From positions 1-21,274 of IMG/VR virus record IMGVR_UViG_3300025174_000954: a stretch of DNA of 21,274 nucleotides. One strand, written 5' to 3'. Positions 15,355-21,274 of the stretch are shown piece by piece (within the stretch, counting starts at the first letter, position 1; every line of letters starts with the position of its first letter). Source of the stretch: a virus. The position numbers and the translations under genes are program-made. The notes below the pieces were generated by a model. That model saw nothing but the letters and a program-made list of their open reading frames with translations, did no database searches and was not told the DNA's origin.

Positions 15355-15960
15355 TTACGTCGTAAGGAACGGCGTGCCAGCCCACTTCCGTTCCAGCTTC
15401 TCTTTGTACAGTCGATGTTCATTCACTGGCCATCCATTCCGACTCGACATACATGGGTTCGGATGGTCCGCCCATCCAGGGACGACGAGAACGGGCAGCC
15501 CTGCCGCAGCCGCTTGCAGGCAAAAATCTTCGACGCAGCAGTGGAACCAATCAAATGTCTTCTCGTCGAAACTGACCTGGACACGAGCGGCAGTCGCACG
15601 GCTCACGAAGACGCTGCACGAATCAAGCGTCGAGACCGGCGTTGGCGCTGTGACATCACGCGACCAAATGCCGCCGGGGTCACCTCGCCCAACTACCCCT
15701 GCGATCGCCCCACCAGTGGCAGCGGCAACCAGTGCCGTGCAGACAGTTCCGGAGAGCATGAGATCAGCGTGCACCAGTCCAAGGACATCACCCTGCGCCG
15801 CGGCGAGATAGTGATTGCCAATCCGCCCCAGGCCACCCCACTGGGCACTGAGATTCGCAACAAAGATCAGCTCATCAGCCATGGATGGATCAATCCCCCG
15901 CCCCGCGACGCAACACTCATCCCGGGAACGCCCGAGCACGACAAGCGTCAGGGTGCTCAT
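15355..15960 (-). CDS. GT-A type glycosyltransferase (family 2-like)
   Basis: 201 residues from ATG 15960, selected for the ATGA overlap with the methyltransferase. It begins with the first beta strand of a GT-A fold (TLTLVVLGRSRD). The metal-binding position is LVHADLML (63-70), an HxD variant of the DxD motif. Later features are STLDSCSVFVSR (110-121) and FHCCVEDFCLQAAAAG (139-154), where the Glu-Asp pair fits the catalytic-base region of family 2 enzymes. It is compact and has no membrane segment, so it probably acts in the cytoplasm on a nucleotide sugar. Its TAA is followed 11 bases later by a gene for a secreted protein. The sugar and acceptor are unknown. Confidence 0.75.
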   Translation of the reverse strand: MSTLTLVVLGRSRDECCVAGRGIDPSMADELIFVANLSAQWGGLGRIGNHYLAAAQGDVLGLVHADLMLSGTVCTALVAAATGGAIAGVVGRGDPGGIWSRDVTAPTPVSTLDSCSVFVSRATAARVQVSFDEKTFDWFHCCVEDFCLQAAAAGLPVLVVPGWADHPNPCMSSRNGWPVNEHRLYKEKLERKWAGTPFLTT

Positions 15961-16502
15961 CCCATCATCGCACGGCACTCAAAATAGAGCACCGTCTCGG
16001 TGTGATACTGCGTCCTGGTTGGTAGACTCTCCTCCTTCACAAACAGCTCATGACAGTGCGCAAGCAACTCATCCTTATTGAAACTCAGATCGGGAATCCC
16101 GGCCCAGTTCGTCGCGATCTGACACGTTGGCCCACTGCTCCACGGTGTGAAAATCACCAGAACAAGTCGATGGCGTATACTTGCCAGTGCATTGGCAAGG
16201 ATGCCCTGCCAGTTATGATTGTGCTCTAGCACATGACGTAGAAGGATCCCATCCACGTCACTACGATATGCCTGTAGATCACGCATGACGCCAATACTGC
16301 CATCAACGACCTGATAGCGGGCATGCGTGAAGAATTGCCCAGCCCACCCTGCACCACCACCCCAGTCTTCGACAGACCAATCGTCAACATCAAGCCATGC
16401 AGCGGCTAGTTGATAGGTTGTGCTATCAACATCAGGCGGCAACAGCGAACTCACACCAGGTGGGTACAGCCCTGCCCACAGCCCGCGCATGTCCTTAGCC
16501 AT
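15957..16502 (-). CDS. Class I SAM-dependent methyltransferase
   Basis: 181 residues from ATG 16502 (an in-frame GTG directly before it is possible). It transfers a methyl group from S-adenosylmethionine. Motif I appears as DWGGGAGW (residues 46-53), the acidic strand end as VVDGS (about 65-69), and the post-motif helix as ILLRHVLEH (86-94), a pattern typical of small metabolic and sugar methyltransferases. It is shorter than most (200-250 residues) and lacks a visible substrate domain. It overlaps the next glycosyltransferase start by ATGA, so the pair is co-translated, which suggests a sugar or glycan hydroxyl as substrate. DNA or protein methylation is less likely because no target-recognition region or DPPY-type motif is seen. 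Confidence 0.8.
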   Translation of the reverse strand: MAKDMRGLWAGLYPPGVSSLLPPDVDSTTYQLAAAWLDVDDWSVEDWGGGAGWAGQFFTHARYQVVDGSIGVMRDLQAYRSDVDGILLRHVLEHNHNWQGILANALASIRHRLVLVIFTPWSSGPTCQIATNWAGIPDLSFNKDELLAHCHELFVKEESLPTRTQYHTETVLYFECRAMMG

Positions 16503-16543
16503 CACCGCCCGCTGCCAAGGACAACAAGCGTCACCGTTGTCAT
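16502..16543 (-). CDS. 13-codon mini-ORF resembling a glycosyltransferase start
   Basis: ATG 16543 overlaps the upstream stop (ATGA), and its TGA shares its A with the ATG of the following methyltransferase gene (TGATG). The 13-residue peptide MTTVTLVVLGSGR resembles the first residues of the glycosyltransferase two genes later (MSTLTLVVLGRSR), and ten bases (TGACGCTTGT) are identical in the two genes. It is therefore either a decayed copy of a glycosyltransferase 5' end or a leader kept for translational coupling. I cannot show that it is translated. Confidence 0.4.
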   Translation of the reverse strand: MTTVTLVVLGSGR

Positions 16544-16992
16544 CGCCGCTCCTGCTCGCGCCGCTCGTAGAGATACGGCTTCCGCTGGGGGGCCGTACTG
16601 AGTGATTCTTTCAGCTCCGCGGACTCCAGCTCCTCGCGCATCTCGATCGGCTCCCGCAAGCGGGGGCAGTCTTTACAGCCCCGCGACATGATGAAGTTGG
16701 CGATCCGCTGCTGCCGGACCATTTCTCCTATCACCCGCGTGAGCCCGGTATGTTCCTTCTCTGCCGCCGCGCGGGCCCCAACAACTATTTGCTTCAGCTC
16801 CCCCACAGCCTGCACTTGCATGATATCAACGGCGACCTTGGCCCCCATCGCCCCACCGCCAAAGAGGAGCGTCAGGGCCGCTAGGCCGATGACAACCCGC
16901 TTCGACCAGTGGAAGTATCGGCCATTGCGCCACCCCACTGGCCCCAGCGGTGGGAGCGTGTCGTTGTTGTCATCGGATCTAGGTTGTTTCAT
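16540..16992 (-). CDS. Single-pass membrane protein with CxxC
   Basis: 150 residues; GAGGAG sits just before the ATG. A 30-residue polar, basic N-terminus is followed by one transmembrane segment at about residues 32-55 (VVIGLAALTLLFGGGAMGA) and then an amphipathic helix with likely coiled coil. A GCKDCPRL motif lies around residue 105 and the C-terminus is highly charged. By the positive-inside rule the N-terminus is cytoplasmic and the coiled coil would face outside. This layout recalls spanin-like or anchoring proteins, but there are no lysis genes nearby, so I do not assign one. Its stop overlaps a 13-codon mini-ORF that leads into the methyltransferase gene. Confidence 0.7.
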   Translation of the reverse strand: MKQPRSDDNNDTLPPLGPVGWRNGRYFHWSKRVVIGLAALTLLFGGGAMGAKVAVDIMQVQAVGELKQIVVGARAAAEKEHTGLTRVIGEMVRQQRIANFIMSRGCKDCPRLREPIEMREELESAELKESLSTAPQRKPYLYERREQERR

Positions 16993-17009
16993 GTCTCCTC
17001 ATCTCTTTC

Positions 17010-17417
17010 CTAGAGGTACTGCCCACCGGGCCTGGAGGGACCGGGACGGACGTCGATCTCCACCTCTTCGCGGCGGCAGCGGAACGTCTGCATGTCCAGG
17101 GCACGGGCGGTGAACCAGGGCCCAGCGCCGTCCCCTTCCAGCTCGAGGACGATGAGCGGCTGCTGCGTCAACTTGTGCAGCAGCTTCACCCCTGGCTGAA
17201 TGCGGTCAGCTGCCGGGAGGATCGTCGTCGCGAACGTGCCATCAGCCTGGAGCCGTGTGAGCATCTCTTCGCGCAGGAGGACGAGCACTTCATCAATCTC
17301 CGCGACAGTCGCCTGGGCTGGGCCTGCACATTCTGTTGACCGCGCCCAGAACGTCACATCCGCCGTCACCGAGCGAATCACTCGTCCTGTCGAGAGCGTG
17401 CGGCCATTCACGGTCAT
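17010..17417 (-). CDS. Conserved-looking hypothetical protein
   Basis: 135 residues; AGGAGG lies 7 bases before the ATG, which overlaps the upstream stop. Visible structure: a short beta N-terminus (TGRVIRSVTADVTFWAR), a helical centre (ATVAEIDEVLVLLREEMLTR), and a beta-rich C-terminal half with PLIVLELEGDGAGPWFTAR, ending in a Pro/Gly-rich tail. The alternation is consistent with a small alpha/beta virion or connector protein, but I recognise no family and there are no catalytic motifs. Its position among other small late genes is the only functional hint. Confidence 0.65.
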   Translation of the reverse strand: MTVNGRTLSTGRVIRSVTADVTFWARSTECAGPAQATVAEIDEVLVLLREEMLTRLQADGTFATTILPAADRIQPGVKLLHKLTQQPLIVLELEGDGAGPWFTARALDMQTFRCRREEVEIDVRPGPSRPGGQYL

Positions 17418-17830
17418 AGCTCGTCCTCCTGGTCATCTGTATCGTCTGTCAGCGGACCGCTGAACGCTTGCGCACCCTGCAAGAGCCGCTGCCGGATCTC
17501 GATGCGCGCGGCGAGCTGGCTGAGATACTCCCCGTGCGTCTGGAGATAGATGCTCACCGCCGCGTCGCCACGATACCGGGCCGCTTCGCGCCGCCAGCTC
17601 TCGGCGTCTTCGCGGATGAGCGCCACCGCCCCACACGAACAGGCCGTTGGGTTCACACCTGGCGGCACCCCCAGGTCTGCCATCAGCGCCGCTCGGTCGG
17701 CACAGTTGCACAGGGACCATGGACGTGCACACCGCGGGCAGGTCGGCGACGACGCAGGTGGGGCACTCGGCTCACCTGGGAGTGGCGTGCCAACTGGGCG
17801 ATCATCGGAGGGGATTTCGTTATCAGTCAT
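17414..17830 (-). CDS. Small protein with Cys-rich ribbon, unknown function
   Basis: 138 residues from ATG 17830, preferred over ATG 17851 because GGGGAG lies 8 bases upstream and the gene then begins just after the previous stop. A Pro/Ser-rich N-terminus leads into CPRCARPWSLCNC (about residues 31-43) and a later CSC, a four-plus-cysteine knuckle that likely binds zinc. The second half is a long amphipathic helix (Arg/Ala/Glu/Leu) ending in an acidic tail (TDDTDDQEDEL). Its stop overlaps the next start by ATGA. The family is not recognised. Confidence 0.7.
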   Translation of the reverse strand: MTDNEIPSDDRPVGTPLPGEPSAPPASSPTCPRCARPWSLCNCADRAALMADLGVPPGVNPTACSCGAVALIREDAESWRREAARYRGDAAVSIYLQTHGEYLSQLAARIEIRQRLLQGAQAFSGPLTDDTDDQEDEL

Positions 17831-17832
17831 TA

Positions 17833-18333
17833 TCACAACTCCCCGCGCCATTGTTTAAGTCGCCCATCAGCGACAGTCTGCGCACGTGTGATCTCCTCGA
17901 TAAGGTGTTGGCGACGACGGGGCGCAAACTGACTTGTCGCACTGAGGAACATGAGACAGGACGTGAGCAGGGCAGAACAGTGCTGGACGACATCCGCCAG
18001 GCTGATCCGCCGCATGCGTTCCAGCTCCGTCCGCTGGGCATGCACGACAGTGTTCAGGCGCTCGGCTTCAGCCTGCCAGTGGAGCATGTTGTGTGTCGCA
18101 GCGGCAAGCGCGGCGGTCTTCTCGACAAGTGCAGTGTTCGTGTCAGCGAACATACGGGCGACATGGGCATCAAATGCCTCGGCTTCAAGCTGTCTGATCG
18201 CAGCATCCAGTGGCTCTGGACGAAGCGGCCCGGCGTCGACGAGATTGCTGAAGCTCATCCCCTCAAGGATCTGCTGAGCTGCCGATGGGGGCGACGAGAA
18301 CCCCCGCATGAACCGCCCCCACCGTGTCGCCAT
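17833..18333 (-). CDS. Helical coiled-coil protein, unknown function
   Basis: 166 residues from ATG 18333. A longer in-frame version starting at 18540 would overlap the whole previous gene, so I reject that start. The protein is almost entirely predicted helix: residues 50-120 are Ala/Glu/Leu-rich with heptad-like spacing (HWQAEAERLNTVVHAQRTEL), followed by a Cys/Leu/Ser hydrophobic helix (VVQHCSALLTSCLMFLS) and a basic tail. The hydrophobic helix is too polar to call transmembrane with confidence. Such proteins in late operons are often scaffold-like or assembly factors, but nothing here proves that. Confidence 0.7.
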   Translation of the reverse strand: MATRWGRFMRGFSSPPSAAQQILEGMSFSNLVDAGPLRPEPLDAAIRQLEAEAFDAHVARMFADTNTALVEKTAALAAATHNMLHWQAEAERLNTVVHAQRTELERMRRISLADVVQHCSALLTSCLMFLSATSQFAPRRRQHLIEEITRAQTVADGRLKQWRGEL

Positions 18334-18587
18334 CACAGCCCTCGCTGAAGGATGTCCGGCATCCCGTCCCAGTGTTGCCCCGACGGAATGTTCTTGACTA
18401 CCACCTCGGTCCCGTAGACAATGACCACGTGCGCGGGGCAGTAGTGCCGGCCGAAGACATTGCTCCACCCCGGGGGGAAGGGGAGCGTCAGGCCACTCAG
18501 GCGCTCGATGGTCACGGTGATCTCGTGGCGGACCTGACATCCCGGTTGATCGCAGAACAGGGCGACCTGCAACGACCCATCAATCAT
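18333..18587 (-). CDS. Small zinc-ribbon-like protein
   Basis: 84 residues from ATG 18587, chosen because it sits directly after the upstream stop and because residues before it in the longer frame are Arg-rich and overlap another gene. Cys pairs FCDQPGC (residues 11-17) and HYCPAH (about residues 48-53), separated by a beta-rich stretch with PPGW, resemble small phage zinc-ribbon proteins of the type C-D-x-x-G-C ... C-P-x-H. Its TGA shares the A with the next ATG (TGATG). Zinc binding is inferred; the role is not known. Confidence 0.7.
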   Translation of the reverse strand: MIDGSLQVALFCDQPGCQVRHEITVTIERLSGLTLPFPPGWSNVFGRHYCPAHVVIVYGTEVVVKNIPSGQHWDGMPDILQRGL

Positions 18588-18588
18588 C

Positions 18589-18753
18589 TTAGGGTGCCGT
18601 CGCCTGCGCCCAGGTCGTCGCCCCGCAGCAGCAGCGCGTCTCCGGGGGCGGTGTCGTCGCCGTCCCTGCCTGTCCGGGCTGAACCCCACCGCCACCCCAC
18701 CACCAGACGTGCGTACGGCCTGAACACTGCGGTGCCTGCGGATTGATTGCCAT
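18589..18753 (-). CDS. 54-residue cysteine-containing mini-protein
   Basis: A short frame with a strong ribosome-binding site, GAGGAGG about 9 bases before ATG 18753. The protein has a Cys at position 10, a Trp/Gly-rich centre (WWWGGGG), a Thr/Pro linker and a CCCG motif near the C-terminus, the arrangement of a minimal zinc ribbon or knuckle. It stops at TAA 18591, one base before the next ATG, so the two genes are coupled. A competing GTG-started frame overlapping it gives an Arg-rich peptide and is less credible. The function is unknown; similar tiny Cys proteins are common between packaging and head genes of phages. Confidence 0.6.
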   Translation of the reverse strand: MAINPQAPQCSGRTHVWWWGGGGVQPGQAGTATTPPPETRCCCGATTWAQATAP

Positions 18754-18771
18754 CCTTCGCGTCCTCCTCGC

Positions 18772-19188
18772 TTAGAGAATACCCTTCTTGTACTGCTTCA
18801 GCGTGGACTTCAAGGAGTTAACCCCTGACCCAGTGGCGACTTCATCAGACCGTCCGCCAGAGCGGTCAACGACCGTCCAGGCATTGTTCCCATGGTCAAT
18901 GACGATGCTATGATTCGGCGCCTTCCCACTCTGGGCGCGTCCCCCGTAATACTCCTGTCCACCAGAGAACGACCCGGCCGACCGATAGCCGGCAGCGCGA
19001 AGATGTGAGACCATTTGCCGACTTGCCGCTGTGGGGGTATTCGGATCACCACCGGCATCGCCGCCATCAGGCCCTTTCCCGCCACCCTTCCGGGGCCCAG
19101 AGCCTGGCCCCCCTTCGACCCCTGTAACGTGTCGACCTTCAACGAGGCGACGCTTGATCACCCATGTTAGGGCCTCACTCGTTTTCAT
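18772..19188 (-). CDS. Small phage protein sharing the GGPGSGP N-terminal module
   Basis: 138 residues; AAGGAAG lies 6 bases before the ATG, 11 bases after the previous stop. Residues 1-33 repeat the module of the preceding gene (RRLVEGRHV, EGGPGSGP) with an extra two residues before EGG. Residues 34-55 are Gly/Asp/Pro-rich linker. Residues 56-138 look like a small alpha/beta domain (HLRAAGYRSAGSF, HSIVIDHGNNAWTVVDRSGG) that I do not recognise. The pair arose by duplication of the 5' part or by exchange of C-terminal domains. Base composition of both genes looks less GC-rich than the terminase and portal genes, hinting at separate acquisition. Confidence 0.75.
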   Translation of the reverse strand: MKTSEALTWVIKRRLVEGRHVTGVEGGPGSGPRKGGGKGPDGGDAGGDPNTPTAASRQMVSHLRAAGYRSAGSFSGGQEYYGGRAQSGKAPNHSIVIDHGNNAWTVVDRSGGRSDEVATGSGVNSLKSTLKQYKKGIL

Positions 19189-19199
19189 CTCGTCTTCCT

Positions 19200-19499
19200 T
19201 TACTTGAGCATGCGATCTGTCGGGAGCTGTTGAAGACGATCTTGGGCCCGATTGAGCTGCCCCTGTGATCCACCAGTCTTCTTGAGTTGATTGATCTCCT
19301 GCTTCACCTTCACTTTGGCAGCTCGATTCTTACTTTTCCACCGTTCCAAATCACCAGCCTTGACATCAGCACTCCCGCCGAGACCACCTTTCCCACCTCT
19401 GCCCGGCTGAGGTCCAGAGCCAGGCCCACCCTCGCTGACATGGCGTCCTTCAACAAGGCGGCGTTGAATGACCTGTGCTATTTTCTCGGATGTTCTCAT
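19200..19499 (-). CDS. Small basic phage protein with GGPGSGP N-terminal module
   Basis: 99 residues; GGAGG lies about 6 bases before the ATG, which overlaps the upstream stop. Residues 1-30 (MRTSEKIAQVIQRRL, then VEGRHV and EGGPGSGP) closely match the first 33 residues of the next gene, while the rest does not. After a Gly-rich linker, residues 48-99 are charged and helical (Lys, Gln, Arg, Asn), probably a short coiled coil. The GGPGSGP/Gly-rich motif occurs, from memory, in other phage head-region proteins, where its role is not clear to me. The sharing of one N-terminus by two neighbouring genes suggests a targeting or attachment module. No enzymatic motif is visible. Confidence 0.75.
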   Translation of the reverse strand: MRTSEKIAQVIQRRLVEGRHVSEGGPGSGPQPGRGGKGGLGGSADVKAGDLERWKSKNRAAKVKVKQEINQLKKTGGSQGQLNRAQDRLQQLPTDRMLK

Positions 19500-20305
19500 C
19501 GTTTCCCTCCAGTCTGCCCAGCCTGTGGAAGTGCCTTTGGGGGCCGTGGATCCCTCGGGCGTGCCGGGAGAGCTGCCCCCAGGACAGGGCTGGCTGCCAT
19601 TCTGGGAGCCCCTGGCCCCCCGCCCTGAGTCTCCACAGGGGTGGCGTCCTGCTCCTGAGCCAGGCGCCTGGCCAGGATGCGTTCGAGCATGCCCCCAAGA
19701 TCCGCGCTGAACACGCCGGCCACGCCGTTCAGGGGCGGGATGAGATTGCCCAGCGGATTCGTTCGGTCTTCAATCACGACGATCTTCCCGTACGTCTCAG
19801 GCTCGAGCCTGGCCAGGAGTTCAAGGGCGATCTTCGGATCACTGTACGCATTCGCCATGATGGCGTCAAGCAGAAACATCTTCGGGTACGTCTCCGCCTC
19901 GGCCAGGAGGACGCGGAACGTTTCGTACGGTTCACCGGGGTGATGCCGCCAGCGACTGATGCTCACATCAGCAACCCCGGCCCACGCCGCGGCCGCCAGG
20001 TCAGACGCCCCGCCACGCTTGGCGGCAAGGACCTTCTCGGCAATCGCATTGGTCAGCTTGAGATTATTCCCTGCCCGTGGATCTTTGCTCGGGTGTGGGG
20101 GGAGTTTCACTGGTAGGGGAATGGGGAGCGTCACCATCGGTCGCTTGTGATGCGGTTGCCCCGGGGGAAGCATCCCGAGCCGTGCCAGCGCCGCCCCCGC
20201 GTCTGGCATCGTCAGCGGCGCTACGGCGGGAGGTGCCGGCCGACGGCGGGCAGTCTGTTGACTGCGCTGTCGTGTCGTCGCCGTGCGAGCCGCCTGGGTG
20301 CGCAT
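19496..20305 (-). CDS. terS: Putative terminase small subunit (helix-turn-helix)
   Basis: 269 residues. The small terminase binds the phage packaging site and hands DNA to the large subunit. Residues 1-75 are a basic Ala/Pro/Arg-rich tail. Residues 80-125 form a likely helix-turn-helix (AAAAWAGVADVSISRWR), followed by helical segments around AEAETYPKMFLLDAIM and ending in LELLARLEPETYG, the kind of aa..aGvs..tis.W then Lerr.Pe.yg pattern seen in many phage small terminases. The C-terminal 70 residues are Pro/Gly/Arg-rich and probably disordered. AGGA lies 9 bases before the ATG, and its TGA overlaps the next ATG (ATGA). The oddity is distance: the large subunit gene starts about 13.6 kb downstream, whereas the two are normally adjacent. 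A different DNA-binding regulator is possible. Confidence 0.65.
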   Translation of the reverse strand: MRTQAARTATTRQRSQQTARRRPAPPAVAPLTMPDAGAALARLGMLPPGQPHHKRPMVTLPIPLPVKLPPHPSKDPRAGNNLKLTNAIAEKVLAAKRGGASDLAAAAWAGVADVSISRWRHHPGEPYETFRVLLAEAETYPKMFLLDAIMANAYSDPKIALELLARLEPETYGKIVVIEDRTNPLGNLIPPLNGVAGVFSADLGGMLERILARRLAQEQDATPVETQGGGPGAPRMAASPVLGAALPARPRDPRPPKALPQAGQTGGKR

Positions 20306-20349
20306 AACTCTTGGTCCTGCACTCTAATCCACCTGGCTGGAGGGTGTCC

Positions 20350-20377
20350 AGAAGAAAATAACGAGCCCTGAAGGCTC
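20350..20377 (-). terminator. Weak intrinsic terminator candidate
   Basis: Read on the minus strand, GAGCC, a five-base loop and GGCTC are followed by a T-rich run (GTTATTTTCTTCT). The hairpin overlaps the stop codon of the cysteine-rich protein gene. The stem is only 5 bp, so termination may be partial. The 70-base gap that follows (20306-20375) is the longest non-coding stretch in the window, a natural place for an operon boundary. Beyond this hairpin and an AGGA ribosome-binding site before ATG 20305, I see only a poor promoter candidate there. Confidence 0.4.
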
Positions 20378-21107
20378 ACTCAGGCAGGGCATCAACAAGG
20401 TCTTCGAGTGTGATCCGCGCTGCCCGTGCCTGCGCAAGAGCATCATCGAACATTTGCCCGACATCAAGTATCACTCGGAGCCCTCGGGCACTGTGCCGAT
20501 CCACCCGTTCGTGCGCCACGAACATACGGGCCGCGGCAACAATCTCCATCGCCCGTGCTGACATCATTTTCAACGCACTCATTGGATGGGATGGGCACTG
20601 TTCGATATGATCTTTCAGGGTCTGCGCCATCGTCGCCGGCACTTCGTTGTCTGGCCCATAGCGGTGCCCACAATAGACGCAATTGATGTACATGCCGGCC
20701 TGCAGGTCATCCACCCAGTGCCGGAGCTGCGTCACCTCGGCCTTCAACGCCGTGACGACACCCAGCACATCCTGCACACACGTCCCGTCCCGCGTCGTGG
20801 TCACGTGATCAAGGCCGAGTCCTGTCACAATGGCAGCGAGCATCGCCCCACCCGTTTCACTCTCGCGCTTGTAGTGCGTCCGCGCAGCGTCCTGTTCCAG
20901 GATGAGACACAGTGGACAGTACGACGTGCCATGCAGGCCCACGAACATCGGCCCCTCGCAGACATGGCATACGCCATGCCCATGCGGCGCCGCATGGGAC
21001 GGACAGAGCCCAACGCGATTGGCATCATGATCGTAACAACACCCACACATCTGCTCGGTGGATCCTGGATCAGCCTGTTTCGGCGTCAGCCAGACGAGTG
21101 CACTCAT
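20376..21107 (-). CDS. Cysteine-rich zinc-binding-type protein, unknown function
   Basis: 243 residues from ATG 21107. I chose this start because AAGGAG lies about 10 bases upstream; a longer in-frame version adds an Arg/Pro-rich segment that looks like antisense-type translation. The first 60 residues hold several Cys pairs (CGCC, CHVC, CPLC) with His residues, suggesting a double zinc ribbon. A second site near residues 140-175 has CVYC followed by a His and CPSH, like a zinc-finger knuckle. Between and after these are helical, Ala/Met-rich segments with a possible coiled coil. Zinc binding is inferred from Cys/His spacing, and I cannot name a family. It is the last gene before the weak terminator, so it may belong to the preceding operon. 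It could bind nucleic acid or only be structural. Confidence 0.75.
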   Translation of the reverse strand: MSALVWLTPKQADPGSTEQMCGCCYDHDANRVGLCPSHAAPHGHGVCHVCEGPMFVGLHGTSYCPLCLILEQDAARTHYKRESETGGAMLAAIVTGLGLDHVTTTRDGTCVQDVLGVVTALKAEVTQLRHWVDDLQAGMYINCVYCGHRYGPDNEVPATMAQTLKDHIEQCPSHPMSALKMMSARAMEIVAAARMFVAHERVDRHSARGLRVILDVGQMFDDALAQARAARITLEDLVDALPE

Positions 21108-21127
21108 TGCCAGCGTCTCCTTCTCGC

Positions 21128-21274
21128 TCACCGCCGTGGGGCGGGCGTGTCCGGCCCCGGTTTCTCGTCTGGCTGGACGAGAACAAAGGGCTGGACTTGC
21201 GTCACGAGCATCCGGGGCTCGTCCATCCACCGCGACTCCACCCAGGCGCCCTTGTCATCAACATCAGGCTGCAC
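21128..21274 (-). CDS. 3' end of an unidentified gene (partial)
   Basis: An open frame enters from the right edge and stops at TGA (21130-21128). Only the last 48 codons are visible. The peptide is rich in Pro, Asp and Val, ends in a Pro/Arg tail, and has no motif I recognise. Its stop lies 20 bases before the next ATG, and that gap holds the AAGGAG ribosome-binding site of the next gene, which is the spacing expected of consecutive operon genes. The first visible codon is GTG, but this is probably coincidence and the true start lies outside the window. Coding status rests only on an open frame and sensible spacing. Confidence 0.5.
   Translation of the reverse strand: MQPDVDDKGAWVESRWMDEPRMLVTQVQPFVLVQPDEKPGPDTPAPRR

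Noticed and set aside
18333-18695. 120-codon minus-strand version of the small zinc-ribbon gene
   Set aside because: The added N-terminus is Arg-rich, starts with GTG and overlaps a 54-codon gene that has a strong ribosome-binding site.
20306-20350. Promoter candidate (TGGACA, 17 bases, TTAGAG) before the putative small terminase
   Set aside because: The -35-like hexamer is acceptable but the -10 match is poor; not enough to call a promoter.
1-21274. Global TGA recoding as the reason for the portal split
   Set aside because: Many neighbouring genes end at TGA with ATGA or TGATG overlaps, so TGA is a working stop in this genome.

Overview
This window looks like part of a tailed double-stranded DNA phage (Caudoviricetes) or a prophage. 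It carries a large terminase, a portal protein and a Mu F/SPP1 gp7-type head morphogenesis protein in the usual order. Every gene I accept lies on the minus strand, so the transcription order runs from base 21274 down to base 1. DNA is GC-rich and genes are packed end to end, mostly with ATGA or TGATG stop/start overlaps, as in one long late operon. I see no tRNA, rRNA, CRISPR array, integrase or insertion sequence. The host cannot be named from the sequence. Major capsid and tail genes are not visible and probably lie beyond base 1.

Right part (21274-16540): the 3' end of an unidentified gene, a cysteine-rich zinc-binding-type protein and a weak hairpin terminator. A helix-turn-helix protein that is probably the small terminase follows. 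After it come two short proteins with the same N-terminal module joined to different C-termini, then several small proteins (three with Cys/His zinc-ribbon patterns, one coiled coil) and a single-pass membrane protein.

Middle part (16543-5931): an accessory block between the putative small and large terminase genes. It holds six GT-A-type glycosyltransferase domains, three class I SAM methyltransferase domains and one RmlD-like sugar reductase domain. Two proteins are fusions: reductase-methyltransferase and glycosyltransferase-methyltransferase. Interleaved are candidate surface or acceptor proteins: a secreted beta-rich protein, a beta-rich 125-residue protein, a collagen-like protein with a lectin-like C-terminus, and two small tail-anchored membrane proteins. 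Two mini-ORFs (25 and 13 codons) keep the overlap chain unbroken; the 13-codon one resembles the start of a glycosyltransferase. I infer that the block builds and methylates a glycan, probably on the virion.

Left part (5931-1): large terminase, portal, an ORF in the same reading frame as the portal and separated from it by a single TGA, and a head morphogenesis protein that continues without a stop into a Nudix hydrolase domain cut by the window edge. The TGA between the portal ORFs lies in the loop of a 12-bp hairpin. The Mu F-Nudix fusion, the split portal and the glycan block are the most unusual points.

There is no stretch above 300 bases without a gene. The longest gaps are 20306-20375 and 8077-8112.
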